Positions 18,819 to 28,237 of a stretch of 64,000 bases of DNA are shown piece by piece. Position 1 is the first letter of the stretch. Every line of letters starts with the position of its first letter. Origin of the DNA: an uncultured Isosphaeraceae bacterium. Its GTDB lineage: Bacteria; Planctomycetota; Planctomycetia; Isosphaerales; Isosphaeraceae. Location: assembly GCA_945957605.1 (NCBI GenBank), contig CAMFLR010000007.1, positions 124,001-188,000 on the forward strand. Direction: 5' to 3'. A program made the translations under genes and the position numbers. Below the pieces are notes generated by a model. It saw nothing but the letters and a program-made list of their open reading frames with translations, was not told the origin of the DNA and searched no databases.

Positions 18819-20321
18819 TTACACCCGGTTCTTGAAGTTGAAGTACGGGTGACGAATGCCCGGCAGCTTGCGAGGCGTGAGTGGTCCCTTGAACGGTGCT
18901 TCCGGCACGTTCGGCGGTACCACCGCTCCGCCCGTGATGTGCACCTGCTTCGCGTAGAACGCGACGGTCGGATTCGCCGGCGTTGCCGTCGAGTTGTCGA
19001 TCGTCCCTTCGACGCGAGCCTGGATCTTGCCCAAGGGCAGGGCGAACCCATCGCTGTTGCCGAATGTTCCCGTCGCGTCGGGAGCGTACGACGCAGCAAA
19101 CACCGAGTTCGTGACGTTTCCGGCAACCGTCGCCCGGATCGAGCCACCCGCCTGCGGGGTCGGAGTGGGGATCGACGACGGGTTCGAGTAGGCCGCGGAA
19201 AGCTGCTGGTTGTAACCCGACTGGAAGGTCGAGTCGACCGCGTCGCCACCGAGCTGAATGTTGCCGATCTGGCGTTCCGAGATCACTTCGGAGCCGATCG
19301 CGCCACGGTTCGCCTTCAGGCTGCTGATCGTGTGAGTGAGGATGTGGGACGTGTCGAGCCCCTTGCCGAAGTACAGGTTCTTCGTACCGGCCGGAGCGAT
19401 GACCGAGAGATTGTTCGTCTCGCCACCGATGAACATTTCGTGGATCAGACCGTTCGTGCCCACGAACAGGTTCGTCGCATTCGTTCCGACACGCACCGTG
19501 CCAATCTGGCCGATGACGCCCGACGCTGCGCTTGTGTTCGACTGCACGATCGTGCCGCCCGCCGTCGGGAACGAGCCCGGCGAGAGCGTCGTGTTGCCGT
19601 CGATCTCGTTCGCCTGGAAAATCCCCAGGCGGCCGACGACGGAGAACGTTACACCGTCCTGAGTCGTCGATCCGGTGCTCGAGGTCGCAGCGGCCGCGCT
19701 CGTGATCGACTTGTCGATGATGATTCGGACGCCCGCATACACCGGCGTGCCGATATCGACCTGGAACTGATCGCTCTGGCCGTTGCTGGCCAGGTTCTTC
19801 GTGGGATCTGTGCCAAAGAAAGCAGTCGTGTCGACGCCGCCGAAGCGGAGTGTCGCCGTGCCATCGGGAATCGAAATCCCCGGTTCGGTGCCCGACGAGG
19901 TTGTCGGCGCGGTGGCTGCTGTTAGCCCCAGCCAGAAGCCGGGAATGTCGATCGACAGGAGGCCATTGCCTCCCTGACCGTTCTCACGAGCATTCGCGAC
20001 CTCGACCAGGTTCTGGAAGAAGACGCGTCCATCCCCCTTACCAGAAGGCGTAACGCTTCCCACCAGCCGGGTCGTCAGCGGGTCGGTGCCCGCGATCGTG
20101 ATCGTGTCGATTTCGGTCGGAGACGTCAGCGCCGTCGGGTTACCGTTCGCGTCCGGCTGTTTCGAGACGTGAATGCTCCCGGGGCCGATCAGCTTCAGGG
20201 TCCACGCGTCTCCTTCGGTATTGATCCCGGAGACGACACCCGAGAGCAAGCTCCTGCCCTCGAGACTTTCCGTCGCGGGTCGAATCGCCCGGAACCGCAT
20301 TGGCTTATTCCGCATCGCCAT
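18819..20321 (-). CDS. Surface protein with N-terminal LEPR-XLL-type motif
   Basis: The 500-residue protein opens with a basic stretch and ATESLEGRSLLSG (17-28), matching the planctomycete LEPR-XLL sorting motif that replaces a usual signal peptide at the start of large secreted proteins. The rest is rich in Gly, Thr, Ser, Ala and Asn, with recurring beta-strand phrases such as IGTVRVG, IGNIQLGG and GTIDNS, consistent with a beta-helix or adhesin-like passenger. It has no cysteine and no catalytic motif. The ATG at 20321 has GGGAG nine bases upstream; a longer frame to 20366 lacks a site. The role is probably cell-surface structure. Confidence 0.75.
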   Translation of the reverse strand: MAMRNKPMRFRAIRPATESLEGRSLLSGVVSGINTEGDAWTLKLIGPGSIHVSKQPDANGNPTALTSPTEIDTITIAGTDPLTTRLVGSVTPSGKGDGRVFFQNLVEVANARENGQGGNGLLSIDIPGFWLGLTAATAPTTSSGTEPGISIPDGTATLRFGGVDTTAFFGTDPTKNLASNGQSDQFQVDIGTPVYAGVRIIIDKSITSAAAATSSTGSTTQDGVTFSVVGRLGIFQANEIDGNTTLSPGSFPTAGGTIVQSNTSAASGVIGQIGTVRVGTNATNLFVGTNGLIHEMFIGGETNNLSVIAPAGTKNLYFGKGLDTSHILTHTISSLKANRGAIGSEVISERQIGNIQLGGDAVDSTFQSGYNQQLSAAYSNPSSIPTPTPQAGGSIRATVAGNVTNSVFAASYAPDATGTFGNSDGFALPLGKIQARVEGTIDNSTATPANPTVAFYAKQVHITGGAVVPPNVPEAPFKGPLTPRKLPGIRHPYFNFKNRV

Positions 20322-20625
20322 GGATCGAAGCTCCCAGGGCCTCGGCCGGCCCGCCCATCCTATCACGCCTCGGCCTAACCCGAAGCGCCGGCGAGCTTTT
20401 CGCTTTCATGCTCTCGCCGTCTTCCGTCCGTCGCTAACCCCGGCGTCCCCTGCCGAGGCCACGACTACGGCAGACTCTTTGCCGTACCATCCTTTTCTTT
20501 CGGCCTCTTTCTCGGCAGACTTGAACTAATCGTTAGATTCCGTACGATAATCATAATCCGGATGGATGAATTGTTGCAAGCATGGATGGCAAGGGTTGTT
20601 GAAGCATGATAGGGAGCAGCTTCCG
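20322..20625. promoter_or_regulatory. Divergent intergenic region with a candidate plus-strand promoter
   Basis: A plausible sigma-70-type pair lies at 20521-20526 (TTGAAC) and 20543-20548 (TACGAT), spaced by 16 bases, about 75 bases before the HTH gene. The segment around the -10 is A+T-rich compared with its surroundings. No equally good element is seen for the minus-strand surface-protein gene, whose promoter should also lie here. Confidence 0.4.
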
Positions 20626-21024
20626 ATGGCGAGAGTGAATGCGGGTCGGCGTCGACCTTCTGTGAGTATCACGATGGCGCGGGCGTCGCGGCTCTACCGC
20701 CTCGTGCAGCTTTTGAGCGAACAGCCGAGCGATCGCGACCGGCTCTTGCTGGCGCTCAACGTTGGCCTTCGCACCTTTTATCGCGAGCTCGACCTCCTGA
20801 AGCGCTGCGCGATCAAGATCCAAAGATCCGATCGCTGCTATTCGCTCAAAGTCACGCTCGACGAGGCCCAGGGTAAACTCCCATTCCCAGACCCACAGCT
20901 CAGTTTCGCCGAAATGGCTGAACTTTCGGCTTATAATGGCGAGGCTTCGCGGCGTCTGGCAGCGATGCTCCAGGCCGTCACTTCGCCCGAACGCGGCAAA
21001 CGCGGTCGTACGCGAAAGTCGTGA
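20626..21024 (+). CDS. Small HTH DNA-binding protein (YafY/HTH_11-like)
   Basis: The protein is 132 residues. Residues about 18-70 form a winged helix: RLYRLVQLLSEQP, then a recognition-helix region LNVGLRTFYRELDLLKR and the wing strand YSLKV. This matches the N-terminal DNA-binding domain of WYL/DeoR-like regulators, but the protein stops before any WYL sensor domain. The C-terminus is basic (RGKRGRTRKS). GGGAG lies ten bases before the ATG. It may act as a local transcription factor. It precedes the PSD1/DUF1501 group by 275 bases on the same strand, so control of those genes is possible but unproven. Confidence 0.7.
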   Translation: MARVNAGRRRPSVSITMARASRLYRLVQLLSEQPSDRDRLLLALNVGLRTFYRELDLLKRCAIKIQRSDRCYSLKVTLDEAQGKLPFPDPQLSFAEMAELSAYNGEASRRLAAMLQAVTSPERGKRGRTRKS

Positions 21025-21299
21025 GGTTAGATCGGTAAGTCGCATCGCATTTCTGCAAAATCAGCACCTCTTCGCTATCGTCATTACGAATCTGGTCGAA
21101 ATGAAGCGGCTGGCGCGACGATTTCTATTCGGAATCGACGTCCCAATCGGTTAGTCTGAGGTTCCCCGGTCGCTCCGTGCGTGAACCCTGCCAAACCTCG
21201 CCCCGCGTGAACCCGATGCGCCACACTGTGACGACAACCCCGTGGCGCCGCACGCTTGATCACAATAATTTTATTTATGTTTATTATTTATCGCGAATC

Positions 21300-24200
21300 A
21301 TGACGTGCGTTATTTCGCATCTCACAGCCAGTCGAAACCGGCTGAGATCCCTCGCCCTTGCTCTCATTACCAGCCATCTTGCGACCAACACACTCTTAGC
21401 CGCACCTCCGGATTTCGTGCGAGATGTCCGGCCGATCCTCGAACGCAGTTGCCTCGGTTGCCACGGGCCCGAGAAGGCGAAGAGTGGCTACCGGCTCGAC
21501 GTCCGCGACACAGCCATTCGCGGCGGTGATAGTGGCGAGCCCGCGATCGTCCCACACAAAGCAAGCGAAAGCCGGCTGATCGAGTTCGTCGAGGGCAAGG
21601 ACGAGGCAACGCTGATGCCGCCGCCGAAAAGCGGCAAGCCACGGCTAACGTCCTCCGAAATCGAGATCCTTCGCGCCTGGATCGACGCCGGTCCCGCCTG
21701 GCCCGACAACCTTGCTGGTACGTCGACCAAATCGCAGACGCAATGGTCGCTGAAGCCATTGGTTAAGCCAAGGCTCCCTCTCGCCACCGCAAATCCGATC
21801 GACGCATTCATTCGCGCCGAACTCTCAAACAGAAAAGCATCACCATCGCCCGAGGCCGATCGTCGTACGCTAATCCGTCGCCTCACGTACGACCTCACCG
21901 GTCTACCGCCGACGCCCGAGGAAGTCGACGCGTTCCTTTCCGATAAATCAAACAACGCTTACGACAAACTCGTGACGCGGCTGCTCGACTCACCGCGTTA
22001 TGGTGAACATTGGGCTCGCCACTGGCTCGACGTCGCCCACTATGCCGACACGCACGGCAACGACCACGACTACGCCCGGCCCAACGCCTGGCCATATCGC
22101 GACTACGTCATTCGCGCCTTCAACGACGACAAACCTTACGCTCGATTCGTCCAGGAACAGGTCGCAGGCGACGCTCTCTTTCCCAACGATCCCCACGCAA
22201 TCCCCGCGCTTGGCTTTCTCGCGGCCGGCCCATGGGACGACACCCTGATGGTCACAGTGCGCGACGACTCGTCCGATCATTTCCTCGGCCAGGTGCTCGA
22301 TCGCGACGACATCGTCACGACCGTGATGAGCACGTTTCAGGGCCTGACAATCCACTGCGCTCGTTGTCACAATCACAAGTTCGATCCCATATCTCAGCGC
22401 GAATATTACAGTCTGCAAGCCGTCTTCGCCGGCATCGACCGAGTTGATCGCACCTACGACCGCGACCCTGCCGTATTTACCAAGCGCAAGGAATTGCTCG
22501 CGCAACAACGTGCGATTGCAAAGCGCGATCCAGCAGTGATCAAGTCGCTTGAATCGAAAGACGTGAAAGAGAAGGTCGAACGACTTACACACGAATTCGA
22601 AAATCGCAACCAGACCTGGCAACCTCTCGATGTCGTGAGCGCGACGAACACCAGCGGCGTCGCCACAACCTTCGCACGCCAGCGTGACGGTTCCTGGTTC
22701 GTTGGCGGAGATCGCCCCGAGAAAGATACGTTCATCGTCACCGCGCAGGTGAACGCAAGCGACATCCGCGCCCTGCGTCTCGAAGCCTTGCCCGACGATC
22801 GTCTGCCCGGAAAAGGCCCGGGCCGTTACGACCCTTCGGGTAACATCCACCTCACGGAATTCCGCGTTCAGGCCCAGCCATCGCGCGGCGAAACCCAAGG
22901 TGCGAAGGCCGTCGAATTCGCATCAGCCACTGCCGATCACAGCGACACGAACGACCCCGCGTCAAACGCAATCGACGGCCTGCCGAACACGAATTGGAGC
23001 GTTCACCCGCGTTACGGCGAGCCGCACGAGGCTGTGTTCGAGCTTAAGCAACCGCTCGGTCACGAAGGCGGCACGACGCTCATCATCCGCCTCGAACACA
23101 ACGGAACAACCGGCCATCAACTCGGCCGCTTTCGGCTGAGTTATTGCACGAGCGTAGTTCCCCCCAATAAGCGCCCGCCATTGCCCGCGACGTTCGCTGT
23201 GCTTCTGCGTAAACCCGCATCGCAACGTACCGCCGACGAGCAAAAAGAAATCGCCCTGCGCACCCTCGAAACCGAAGTCGAGCGTGCGCTCCGAACCTTG
23301 CCAACTCCCGAAGCTGTGTACGCCGTTTCGCGCGACTTCAAACCTAACGCCAATTTCAAACCACCGGCGTCACCGCGGCCGATTCACATCTTGCTGCGTG
23401 GCGACCTCAACAAGCCCGGGGAACTTGTCGAGCCCGGCACGCTTTCATGTGTTGAGGGACTCGACGGACGATTGCAAATCAGTGACGCGAACGACGAATC
23501 AACTCGCCGCGCCGCGCTCGCGAAATGGCTCACCGATGACCGCAACGCGCTCACCTGGCGCTGTATCGTGAATCGGGTCTGGCATTATCATTTCGGTCGC
23601 GGAATCTGCGATACGCCCAACGACTTCGGCAAAATGGGCGGCGTTCCCACTCACCCCGAACTCATCGACTGGCTCGCCGCCTGGTTTCGAGACGACGCCA
23701 AGGGTTCGCTCAAGGCATTACACCGGCTCATTGTGACGAGCGAGACATATCGGCAATCGGTCGCGCATCGCCCCGATCTCGTCGCTCGCGACGCCGATAA
23801 TCGCTGGCTCTGGCGCATGAATCGCACGCGCCTGACCGCCGAACAATTGCGTGACAGTTTGCTCCAACTCGGCGGTCGCATCGATCTCAAAATGGGCGGT
23901 CCGCCGGCCGTGCAATTCGTGAATAAGGGCAGCGCAACGTTCATGCCCCTTGGCGGCGCACCGCCGTTTCTCGACTACGACAACTTCGCCCCCGACGCTC
24001 CCGAAAACCAACGCAGAGCCATCTATCGGTTCATTTTCCGCACCGTTGCAGACCCGTTCATGGATGCCCTCGACGCCCCCGATGGCGGAGCCCTCACTCC
24101 CGTTCGCGGCCAGTCGACAACCGTCTTTCAGGCCTTCACGCTGCTGAATCATCCTTTCGTGATTCGTCAGTGCGAACACATCGCCGCCCGCGCCGAACGC

Positions 24201-24365
24201 GAAGCAAAAGGTCGCGATCCCATCGATTCACTCTTCCGCATCGTCCTTCAACGAGCTCCAAAACTCGAAGAACGCAATCAGTTTGCGGCATATACCCGCA
24301 AACACGGCCTCGCCAACGCATGCCATTTTTTGGTGAACAGTAATGAATTTCTCTATTTGGATTAA
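21300..24365 (+). CDS. PSCyt1/DUF1549/DUF1553 protein with inserted discoidin-like domain
   Basis: This is a 1021-residue secreted protein of the planctomycete cytochrome family. A signal peptide covers about 1-34. A PSCyt1 haem domain follows with CLGCHGP (51-57), then DUF1549 (PSCyt2) with LTYDLTGLPPTPEEVDAFL and a second haem motif CARCHNHKFDP, and a C-terminal DUF1553 (PSD1) with NRVWHYHFGRGI and the ending FLVNSNEFLYLD. Between the last two lies a block with EFRVQA and DGLPNTNWSVHP resembling an F5/8-type sugar-binding fold. These proteins are thought to take part in polysaccharide degradation or oxidation in the periplasm. The start at 21300 is set by the signal peptide; it has no clear ribosome site, and an A+T-rich stretch lies directly upstream. 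It is followed six bases later by DUF1501. Confidence 0.9.
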   Translation: MTCVISHLTASRNRLRSLALALITSHLATNTLLAAPPDFVRDVRPILERSCLGCHGPEKAKSGYRLDVRDTAIRGGDSGEPAIVPHKASESRLIEFVEGKDEATLMPPPKSGKPRLTSSEIEILRAWIDAGPAWPDNLAGTSTKSQTQWSLKPLVKPRLPLATANPIDAFIRAELSNRKASPSPEADRRTLIRRLTYDLTGLPPTPEEVDAFLSDKSNNAYDKLVTRLLDSPRYGEHWARHWLDVAHYADTHGNDHDYARPNAWPYRDYVIRAFNDDKPYARFVQEQVAGDALFPNDPHAIPALGFLAAGPWDDTLMVTVRDDSSDHFLGQVLDRDDIVTTVMSTFQGLTIHCARCHNHKFDPISQREYYSLQAVFAGIDRVDRTYDRDPAVFTKRKELLAQQRAIAKRDPAVIKSLESKDVKEKVERLTHEFENRNQTWQPLDVVSATNTSGVATTFARQRDGSWFVGGDRPEKDTFIVTAQVNASDIRALRLEALPDDRLPGKGPGRYDPSGNIHLTEFRVQAQPSRGETQGAKAVEFASATADHSDTNDPASNAIDGLPNTNWSVHPRYGEPHEAVFELKQPLGHEGGTTLIIRLEHNGTTGHQLGRFRLSYCTSVVPPNKRPPLPATFAVLLRKPASQRTADEQKEIALRTLETEVERALRTLPTPEAVYAVSRDFKPNANFKPPASPRPIHILLRGDLNKPGELVEPGTLSCVEGLDGRLQISDANDESTRRAALAKWLTDDRNALTWRCIVNRVWHYHFGRGICDTPNDFGKMGGVPTHPELIDWLAAWFRDDAKGSLKALHRLIVTSETYRQSVAHRPDLVARDADNRWLWRMNRTRLTAEQLRDSLLQLGGRIDLKMGGPPAVQFVNKGSATFMPLGGAPPFLDYDNFAPDAPENQRRAIYRFIFRTVADPFMDALDAPDGGALTPVRGQSTTVFQAFTLLNHPFVIRQCEHIAARAEREAKGRDPIDSLFRIVLQRAPKLEERNQFAAYTRKHGLANACHFLVNSNEFLYLD

Positions 24366-24371
24366 TTGCTC

Positions 24372-25775
24372 ATGAGTGCGCAAATTCATCGACGCGACTT
24401 TCTGAGCACACTCGGCACCGGAATGGGAGGACTCGCGCTCGCATCGCTGCTGGGACAAGACGCATCGGCAAGCGTCGCGTTCGATCATCCGCCGAAGGTA
24501 AAGCGCGTCATCCAGCTTTTTATGACGGGCGGGGCCAGCCAGTGCGATCTCTTCGACTACAAACCCGCGCTCATCGCCAAACACGGCAAGCCGTTTGATC
24601 CCGGTAACGGAGAACGCGTTGAGGCCAGCATCAGCACTCCCGGCGCAATCATGAAAAGCCCATTCAAATGGGCACAGCATGGCCACACCGGCCGCTGGGT
24701 GAGCAGTGTGCTGCCGCACCTCTCCAAGCATGTCGACGACATGACTTTCCTGATGGCAATGCAGTCGAAATCGAACGTCCACGGCCCAGCATCCTATCTC
24801 CAAACAAGCGGATTTATCCTCCCAGGATTCCCCTGCGCAGGCGCGTGGGTCTCCTACGCGCTCGGCAGTCTGGCGGACAACGTTCCCGCCTTCGTCGTGC
24901 TGCCCGATGGTCGCGGCCTGCCTTACAACGGCCGAAGCGCGTTCACCGCCGGCTTCCTCCCCGCCAATCACCAGGGCGCCGTCATCAACGCCTCAGCCCC
25001 GCAGCCGATTACCAATCTCAGGCCGCCGGCGAGTGCAAAACAAATCACACCAGCCAGTCGGGCCGACGGCCTTGAGTTGCTGCGGAAAATGAATCAGCAG
25101 CACGCCAACGATCGGCACGATGACTCGCGACTCACCGCGCGAATCAAAAGCTACGAACTCGCCGCGAAACTTCAACTCGCCGCACCAGATTTACTCGACC
25201 TCGCCGGCGAGTCAGCGGCGACGAAAACCCTCTACGGCTTCGACCAATCCGAAACTGCCGACTTCGGCCGTCGCTGTTTGCTCGCCCGACGAATGATCGA
25301 ACGCGGCGTCCGTTTCGTTCAAGTTTGGAGTGGCCTCGGCGGCGGTTCGGCGAACTGGGATAATCACACGAACATCGAAAAAGAAACCGCCTTCGCCGCG
25401 AAGGGCATGGATCAACCCGCCGCCGCACTCCTCGCCGATCTCAAATCGCGTGGCTTGCTCCAAGACACATTGCTCATCTGGACGACCGAGTTCGGCCGCA
25501 TGCCGTTCAGCCAGGCGAGCGTCGGTCGCGACCACAACGGCGGCACGTTCGTCTCTTGGTTCGCGGGCGCGGGAATCAAGCCAGGTGTCGCGCACGGCCG
25601 CAGCGACGAATGGTCCTGGAAAGCCGTCGAAGGCGTGACGACGACCTACGACTTCCATGCGACAATTCTCCATCTGCTCGGCATCAATCACGAAAAGCTG
25701 AGCGTTCGCCACAGCGGAATTGATCGTCGCCTTACCGACGTGCATGGCCATGTTGTGAAGGAAATTCTCGCGTAG
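24372..25775 (+). CDS. DUF1501 family Tat-exported protein
   Basis: The protein is 467 residues. A twin-arginine signal (HRRDFLSTLGTGMGGLALASLL, residues about 7-28) is followed by the DUF1501 fold: KRVIQLFMTGGASQCDLFDYKP, GFILPGFPCAGAWVSYALGS, RRCLLARRMIERGVRFVQVW and TTEFGRMPF.....GRDHN. The family belongs to the alkaline phosphatase/sulfatase-like superfamily and nearly always follows a PSD1 gene. That is the case here, with a gap of six bases. The pair is exported separately (Sec for PSD1, Tat for DUF1501) and probably acts as a complex. The biochemical activity is not established. Confidence 0.92.
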   Translation: MSAQIHRRDFLSTLGTGMGGLALASLLGQDASASVAFDHPPKVKRVIQLFMTGGASQCDLFDYKPALIAKHGKPFDPGNGERVEASISTPGAIMKSPFKWAQHGHTGRWVSSVLPHLSKHVDDMTFLMAMQSKSNVHGPASYLQTSGFILPGFPCAGAWVSYALGSLADNVPAFVVLPDGRGLPYNGRSAFTAGFLPANHQGAVINASAPQPITNLRPPASAKQITPASRADGLELLRKMNQQHANDRHDDSRLTARIKSYELAAKLQLAAPDLLDLAGESAATKTLYGFDQSETADFGRRCLLARRMIERGVRFVQVWSGLGGGSANWDNHTNIEKETAFAAKGMDQPAAALLADLKSRGLLQDTLLIWTTEFGRMPFSQASVGRDHNGGTFVSWFAGAGIKPGVAHGRSDEWSWKAVEGVTTTYDFHATILHLLGINHEKLSVRHSGIDRRLTDVHGHVVKEILA

Positions 25776-25820
25776 ACTGCGTTCAATTCCGTTGATTCAA
25801 TCACCAACAGGAATGGCCCG

Positions 25821-27308
25821 ATGAAACGCATCGCGCTGACGCTCGCTTCGGTTTTAGCGCTCTTTCATACGATTCGCGCAGACGAACCGCGTCCGCCAAT
25901 ATTTGCCGATCGCACCGATGTCGGCAGCGTTCTCCATCCCGGTTCAACAAAGTTCGATGCGGCCGAGCAGTCGTACACTCTCACCGGCAGCGGCGCCAAC
26001 ATGTGGTTCGCGACCGACGCATTCCACTTCGCTTGGACGAAAGCGTCGGGTGATCTTTCACTCGCTGCAACGGTTGGCTTTGCCGGAAAAGGAGTCGACC
26101 CCCACCGCAAAGCCTGCCTGATGATCCGCCAGTCGCTCGACGCCGATTCCGCGTATGTCGATGCGGCAATTCACGGCGACGGACTTACGTCGCTGCAATT
26201 TCGCGATGTGAAGGGTGCTAATACACACGAGGTTCAGGCCAACGTATCGGCACCCAAACGAGTTCGACTGACGAAGCGCGGCAAGTACACGACGCTCGAC
26301 TTCGCCGGCGATGACGGCAAGTTCCAGTTCTCTGGCGCAGCCACGAAAATCGAATTCACCGAGCCGTTCTACCTCGGCCTCGGCGTGTGCTCGCACAATG
26401 CAAACGTGGTCGAGACCGCGGTATTCGAGAAGATTGAATTGATCTCGCCGCTTCCGGCCGCAATTGGCAAACCAACGCTCTACAGCACACTCGAAACCCA
26501 ATCGCTCGCCTCAACCGATCGCCGCGTGGTGTATGTCACACCGACTCGCATCGAAGCGCCAAACTGGCTTCGCGACGGGAAGACGCTACTCTATAACAGC
26601 GGCGGCCGTATCCACACGATCCCTGCAACCGGCGGCACGCCGACCGTGCTCGACACCGGCTTCGCCATTCGCTGCAATAACGATCACGGCCTATCGCCCG
26701 ACGGCAAAATGCTCGCGATTAGCGACCATTCGCAAGGCCAACAGAAATCGCTGATTTACACGTTGCCCATCACCGGAGGAACGCCGAAGTTGATCACCCC
26801 GGTTGGACCATCCTACTGGCACGGTTGGTCGCCTGACGGTCAAACGCTCGCGTACTGTGCCGAGCGTAATGGTGAGTTTGACATCTACACGATTCCCGCA
26901 TCCGGCGGCGCGGAAACGCGTCTCACAACCGCAAAGGGCCTTGATGACGGTCCCGAATATTCGCCCGACGCTCGATTCATTTACTTCAACTCAACGCGCA
27001 CCGGCCTGATGCAAATCTGGCGTATGAAGGCTGACGGTAGCGAGCAAGAACCGGTTACGACCGACGAGCAAAACAATTGGTTTCCGCACCTGTCGCCCGA
27101 CGGCAAAACCATGGTCTTCTTGACCTATGATAAAGATGTCACCGGTCATCCTGAGAACAAAGACGTTCAACTTCGTCGTATGAATCTCGCGACGAAGAAA
27201 ATCGACGTTCTTGCGCGTCTATTCGGCGGGCAGGGGACAATCAACGTGCCTTGCTTTTCGCCGGATGGCAAGAAAATCGCGTTCGTCACCTATCAACTCG
27301 TCCCTTGA
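25821..27308 (+). CDS. Secreted PD40/TolB-like propeller protein
   Basis: The protein is 495 residues with a signal peptide (1-20, IRA-DE). The N-terminal half to about 215 is a jelly-roll-like domain resembling DUF1349 (GVDPHRKACLMIRQSLDADS). The C-terminal half has at least five PD40/WD40-like blades of the TolB type (LSPDGKMLAISD, WSPDGQTLAYCAERNGEFDIYTIP, SPDARFIYFNSTRTG, LSPDGKTMVFLTYD, FSPDGKKIAFVTYQ). It lies 45 bases after DUF1501 in the same direction and is likely cotranscribed. I infer glycan or peptide binding in the periplasm. It is not the Pal-associated TolB. Confidence 0.85.
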   Translation: MKRIALTLASVLALFHTIRADEPRPPIFADRTDVGSVLHPGSTKFDAAEQSYTLTGSGANMWFATDAFHFAWTKASGDLSLAATVGFAGKGVDPHRKACLMIRQSLDADSAYVDAAIHGDGLTSLQFRDVKGANTHEVQANVSAPKRVRLTKRGKYTTLDFAGDDGKFQFSGAATKIEFTEPFYLGLGVCSHNANVVETAVFEKIELISPLPAAIGKPTLYSTLETQSLASTDRRVVYVTPTRIEAPNWLRDGKTLLYNSGGRIHTIPATGGTPTVLDTGFAIRCNNDHGLSPDGKMLAISDHSQGQQKSLIYTLPITGGTPKLITPVGPSYWHGWSPDGQTLAYCAERNGEFDIYTIPASGGAETRLTTAKGLDDGPEYSPDARFIYFNSTRTGLMQIWRMKADGSEQEPVTTDEQNNWFPHLSPDGKTMVFLTYDKDVTGHPENKDVQLRRMNLATKKIDVLARLFGGQGTINVPCFSPDGKKIAFVTYQLVP

Positions 27309-27396
27309 AACGATTGCACCTCGCGAGCGAAACGTTACGATACGTGGCCGGCAACTGAGGCGCTCTCCCACCATTTCCGCGCGAGGGTTACGACAC

Positions 27397-28152
27397 ATGA
27401 AGTGCATCTGCGCGACGCTGAGCCTGGCTGCATGCCTGGCGATTTCAGCATATGCCGACGGCGCGAAGGACGAAGGATTCGCTTCGCTGACCGACGGCAA
27501 AACGCTCAATGGGTGGCACATCAGCGCGAAGAGCGGCCACAGCGGGACGAGCAAGCACAAATCGGGCGGGCGCTGGGTGATTGAAGACGGCGCGATCATC
27601 GGCAGTCAGGATATTCCCGGCAACGGCGGAATTCTGCTCACCGATGATGAGTACGGCGATTTCGAGGTCGCGCTCGAGATGAACAACGACTTCGGCCCCG
27701 ATAGCGGCCTTTTCCTGCGTTCCACCGAGGACGGCAAGTGCTATCAGGCGATGATCGACTACCACTCGGGCGGCAACGTGATGGGCATTTACGGCGAAGG
27801 GCTTGGCGGCAAGCCTCACTTGCGCAATTACCAATTTAAAGATCGCCCCGAGAGCATCGAGGTGCTCGAAGAAGTCGGCGGTGTCAAAACTCCGACGCCG
27901 TTCCCGCTTACCGTGGAAAAATGGCCGAATTTCTGGAAGCACGGCCAGTGGAATGAGCTTCGCGCACGCGTCGTCGGCAATCCGCCGCACATCACAACGT
28001 GGATCAACGGCGTGAAAATCATGGAGTGGACCGAAACCGAGAAACGTCTGCCCGACAAGGGCCGCATCGGCGTTCAGGTTCACGGCGGCGGCGATTTCAC
28101 CAAGCAATTCGTGCGCTATCGCAACGTCCGCGTGAAACCGATTAAGAATTAA
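27397..28152 (+). CDS. DUF1080 (3-keto-disaccharide hydrolase domain) secreted protein
   Basis: The 251-residue protein has a signal peptide (1-20, AYA-DG) followed by one DUF1080 domain with its usual opening FASLTDGKTLNGWH, the central GDFEVALEMNNDFGPDSGLFLRS-type strands, and a closing GRIGVQVHGG....FVRYRNVRVKPI. The fold is concanavalin/laminarin-like, and members are linked to hydrolysis of 3-keto sugars or glycan binding. GAGGGT lies ten bases before the ATG at 27397. The overlapping long frame from 27211 is not used. It fits the preceding PSD1/DUF1501 group as an exported carbohydrate enzyme. Confidence 0.88.
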   Translation: MKCICATLSLAACLAISAYADGAKDEGFASLTDGKTLNGWHISAKSGHSGTSKHKSGGRWVIEDGAIIGSQDIPGNGGILLTDDEYGDFEVALEMNNDFGPDSGLFLRSTEDGKCYQAMIDYHSGGNVMGIYGEGLGGKPHLRNYQFKDRPESIEVLEEVGGVKTPTPFPLTVEKWPNFWKHGQWNELRARVVGNPPHITTWINGVKIMEWTETEKRLPDKGRIGVQVHGGGDFTKQFVRYRNVRVKPIKN

Positions 28153-28172
28153 GCACGCGAAACATCATCTAG

Positions 28173-28206
28173 ACGGTCGACGTGCCTCTTGGACGCGTCG
28201 ACCGTT
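28173..28206 (+). terminator. Terminator after the DUF1080 gene
   Basis: A perfect 10-bp stem (ACGGTCGACG and CGTCGACCGT) with a 13-base loop starts 20 bases after the stop codon and is followed by TTTC. The U-tract is weak. The hairpin separates the secreted-protein group from the next SDR gene. Confidence 0.6.
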
Positions 28207-28237
28207 TCGCTCCGAACCCGAATGCAGGAACGATTGA

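Noticed and set aside
21990-22898. Minus-strand frame of 302 codons
   Set aside because: It is antisense to the PSD1 protein and shows no motif.
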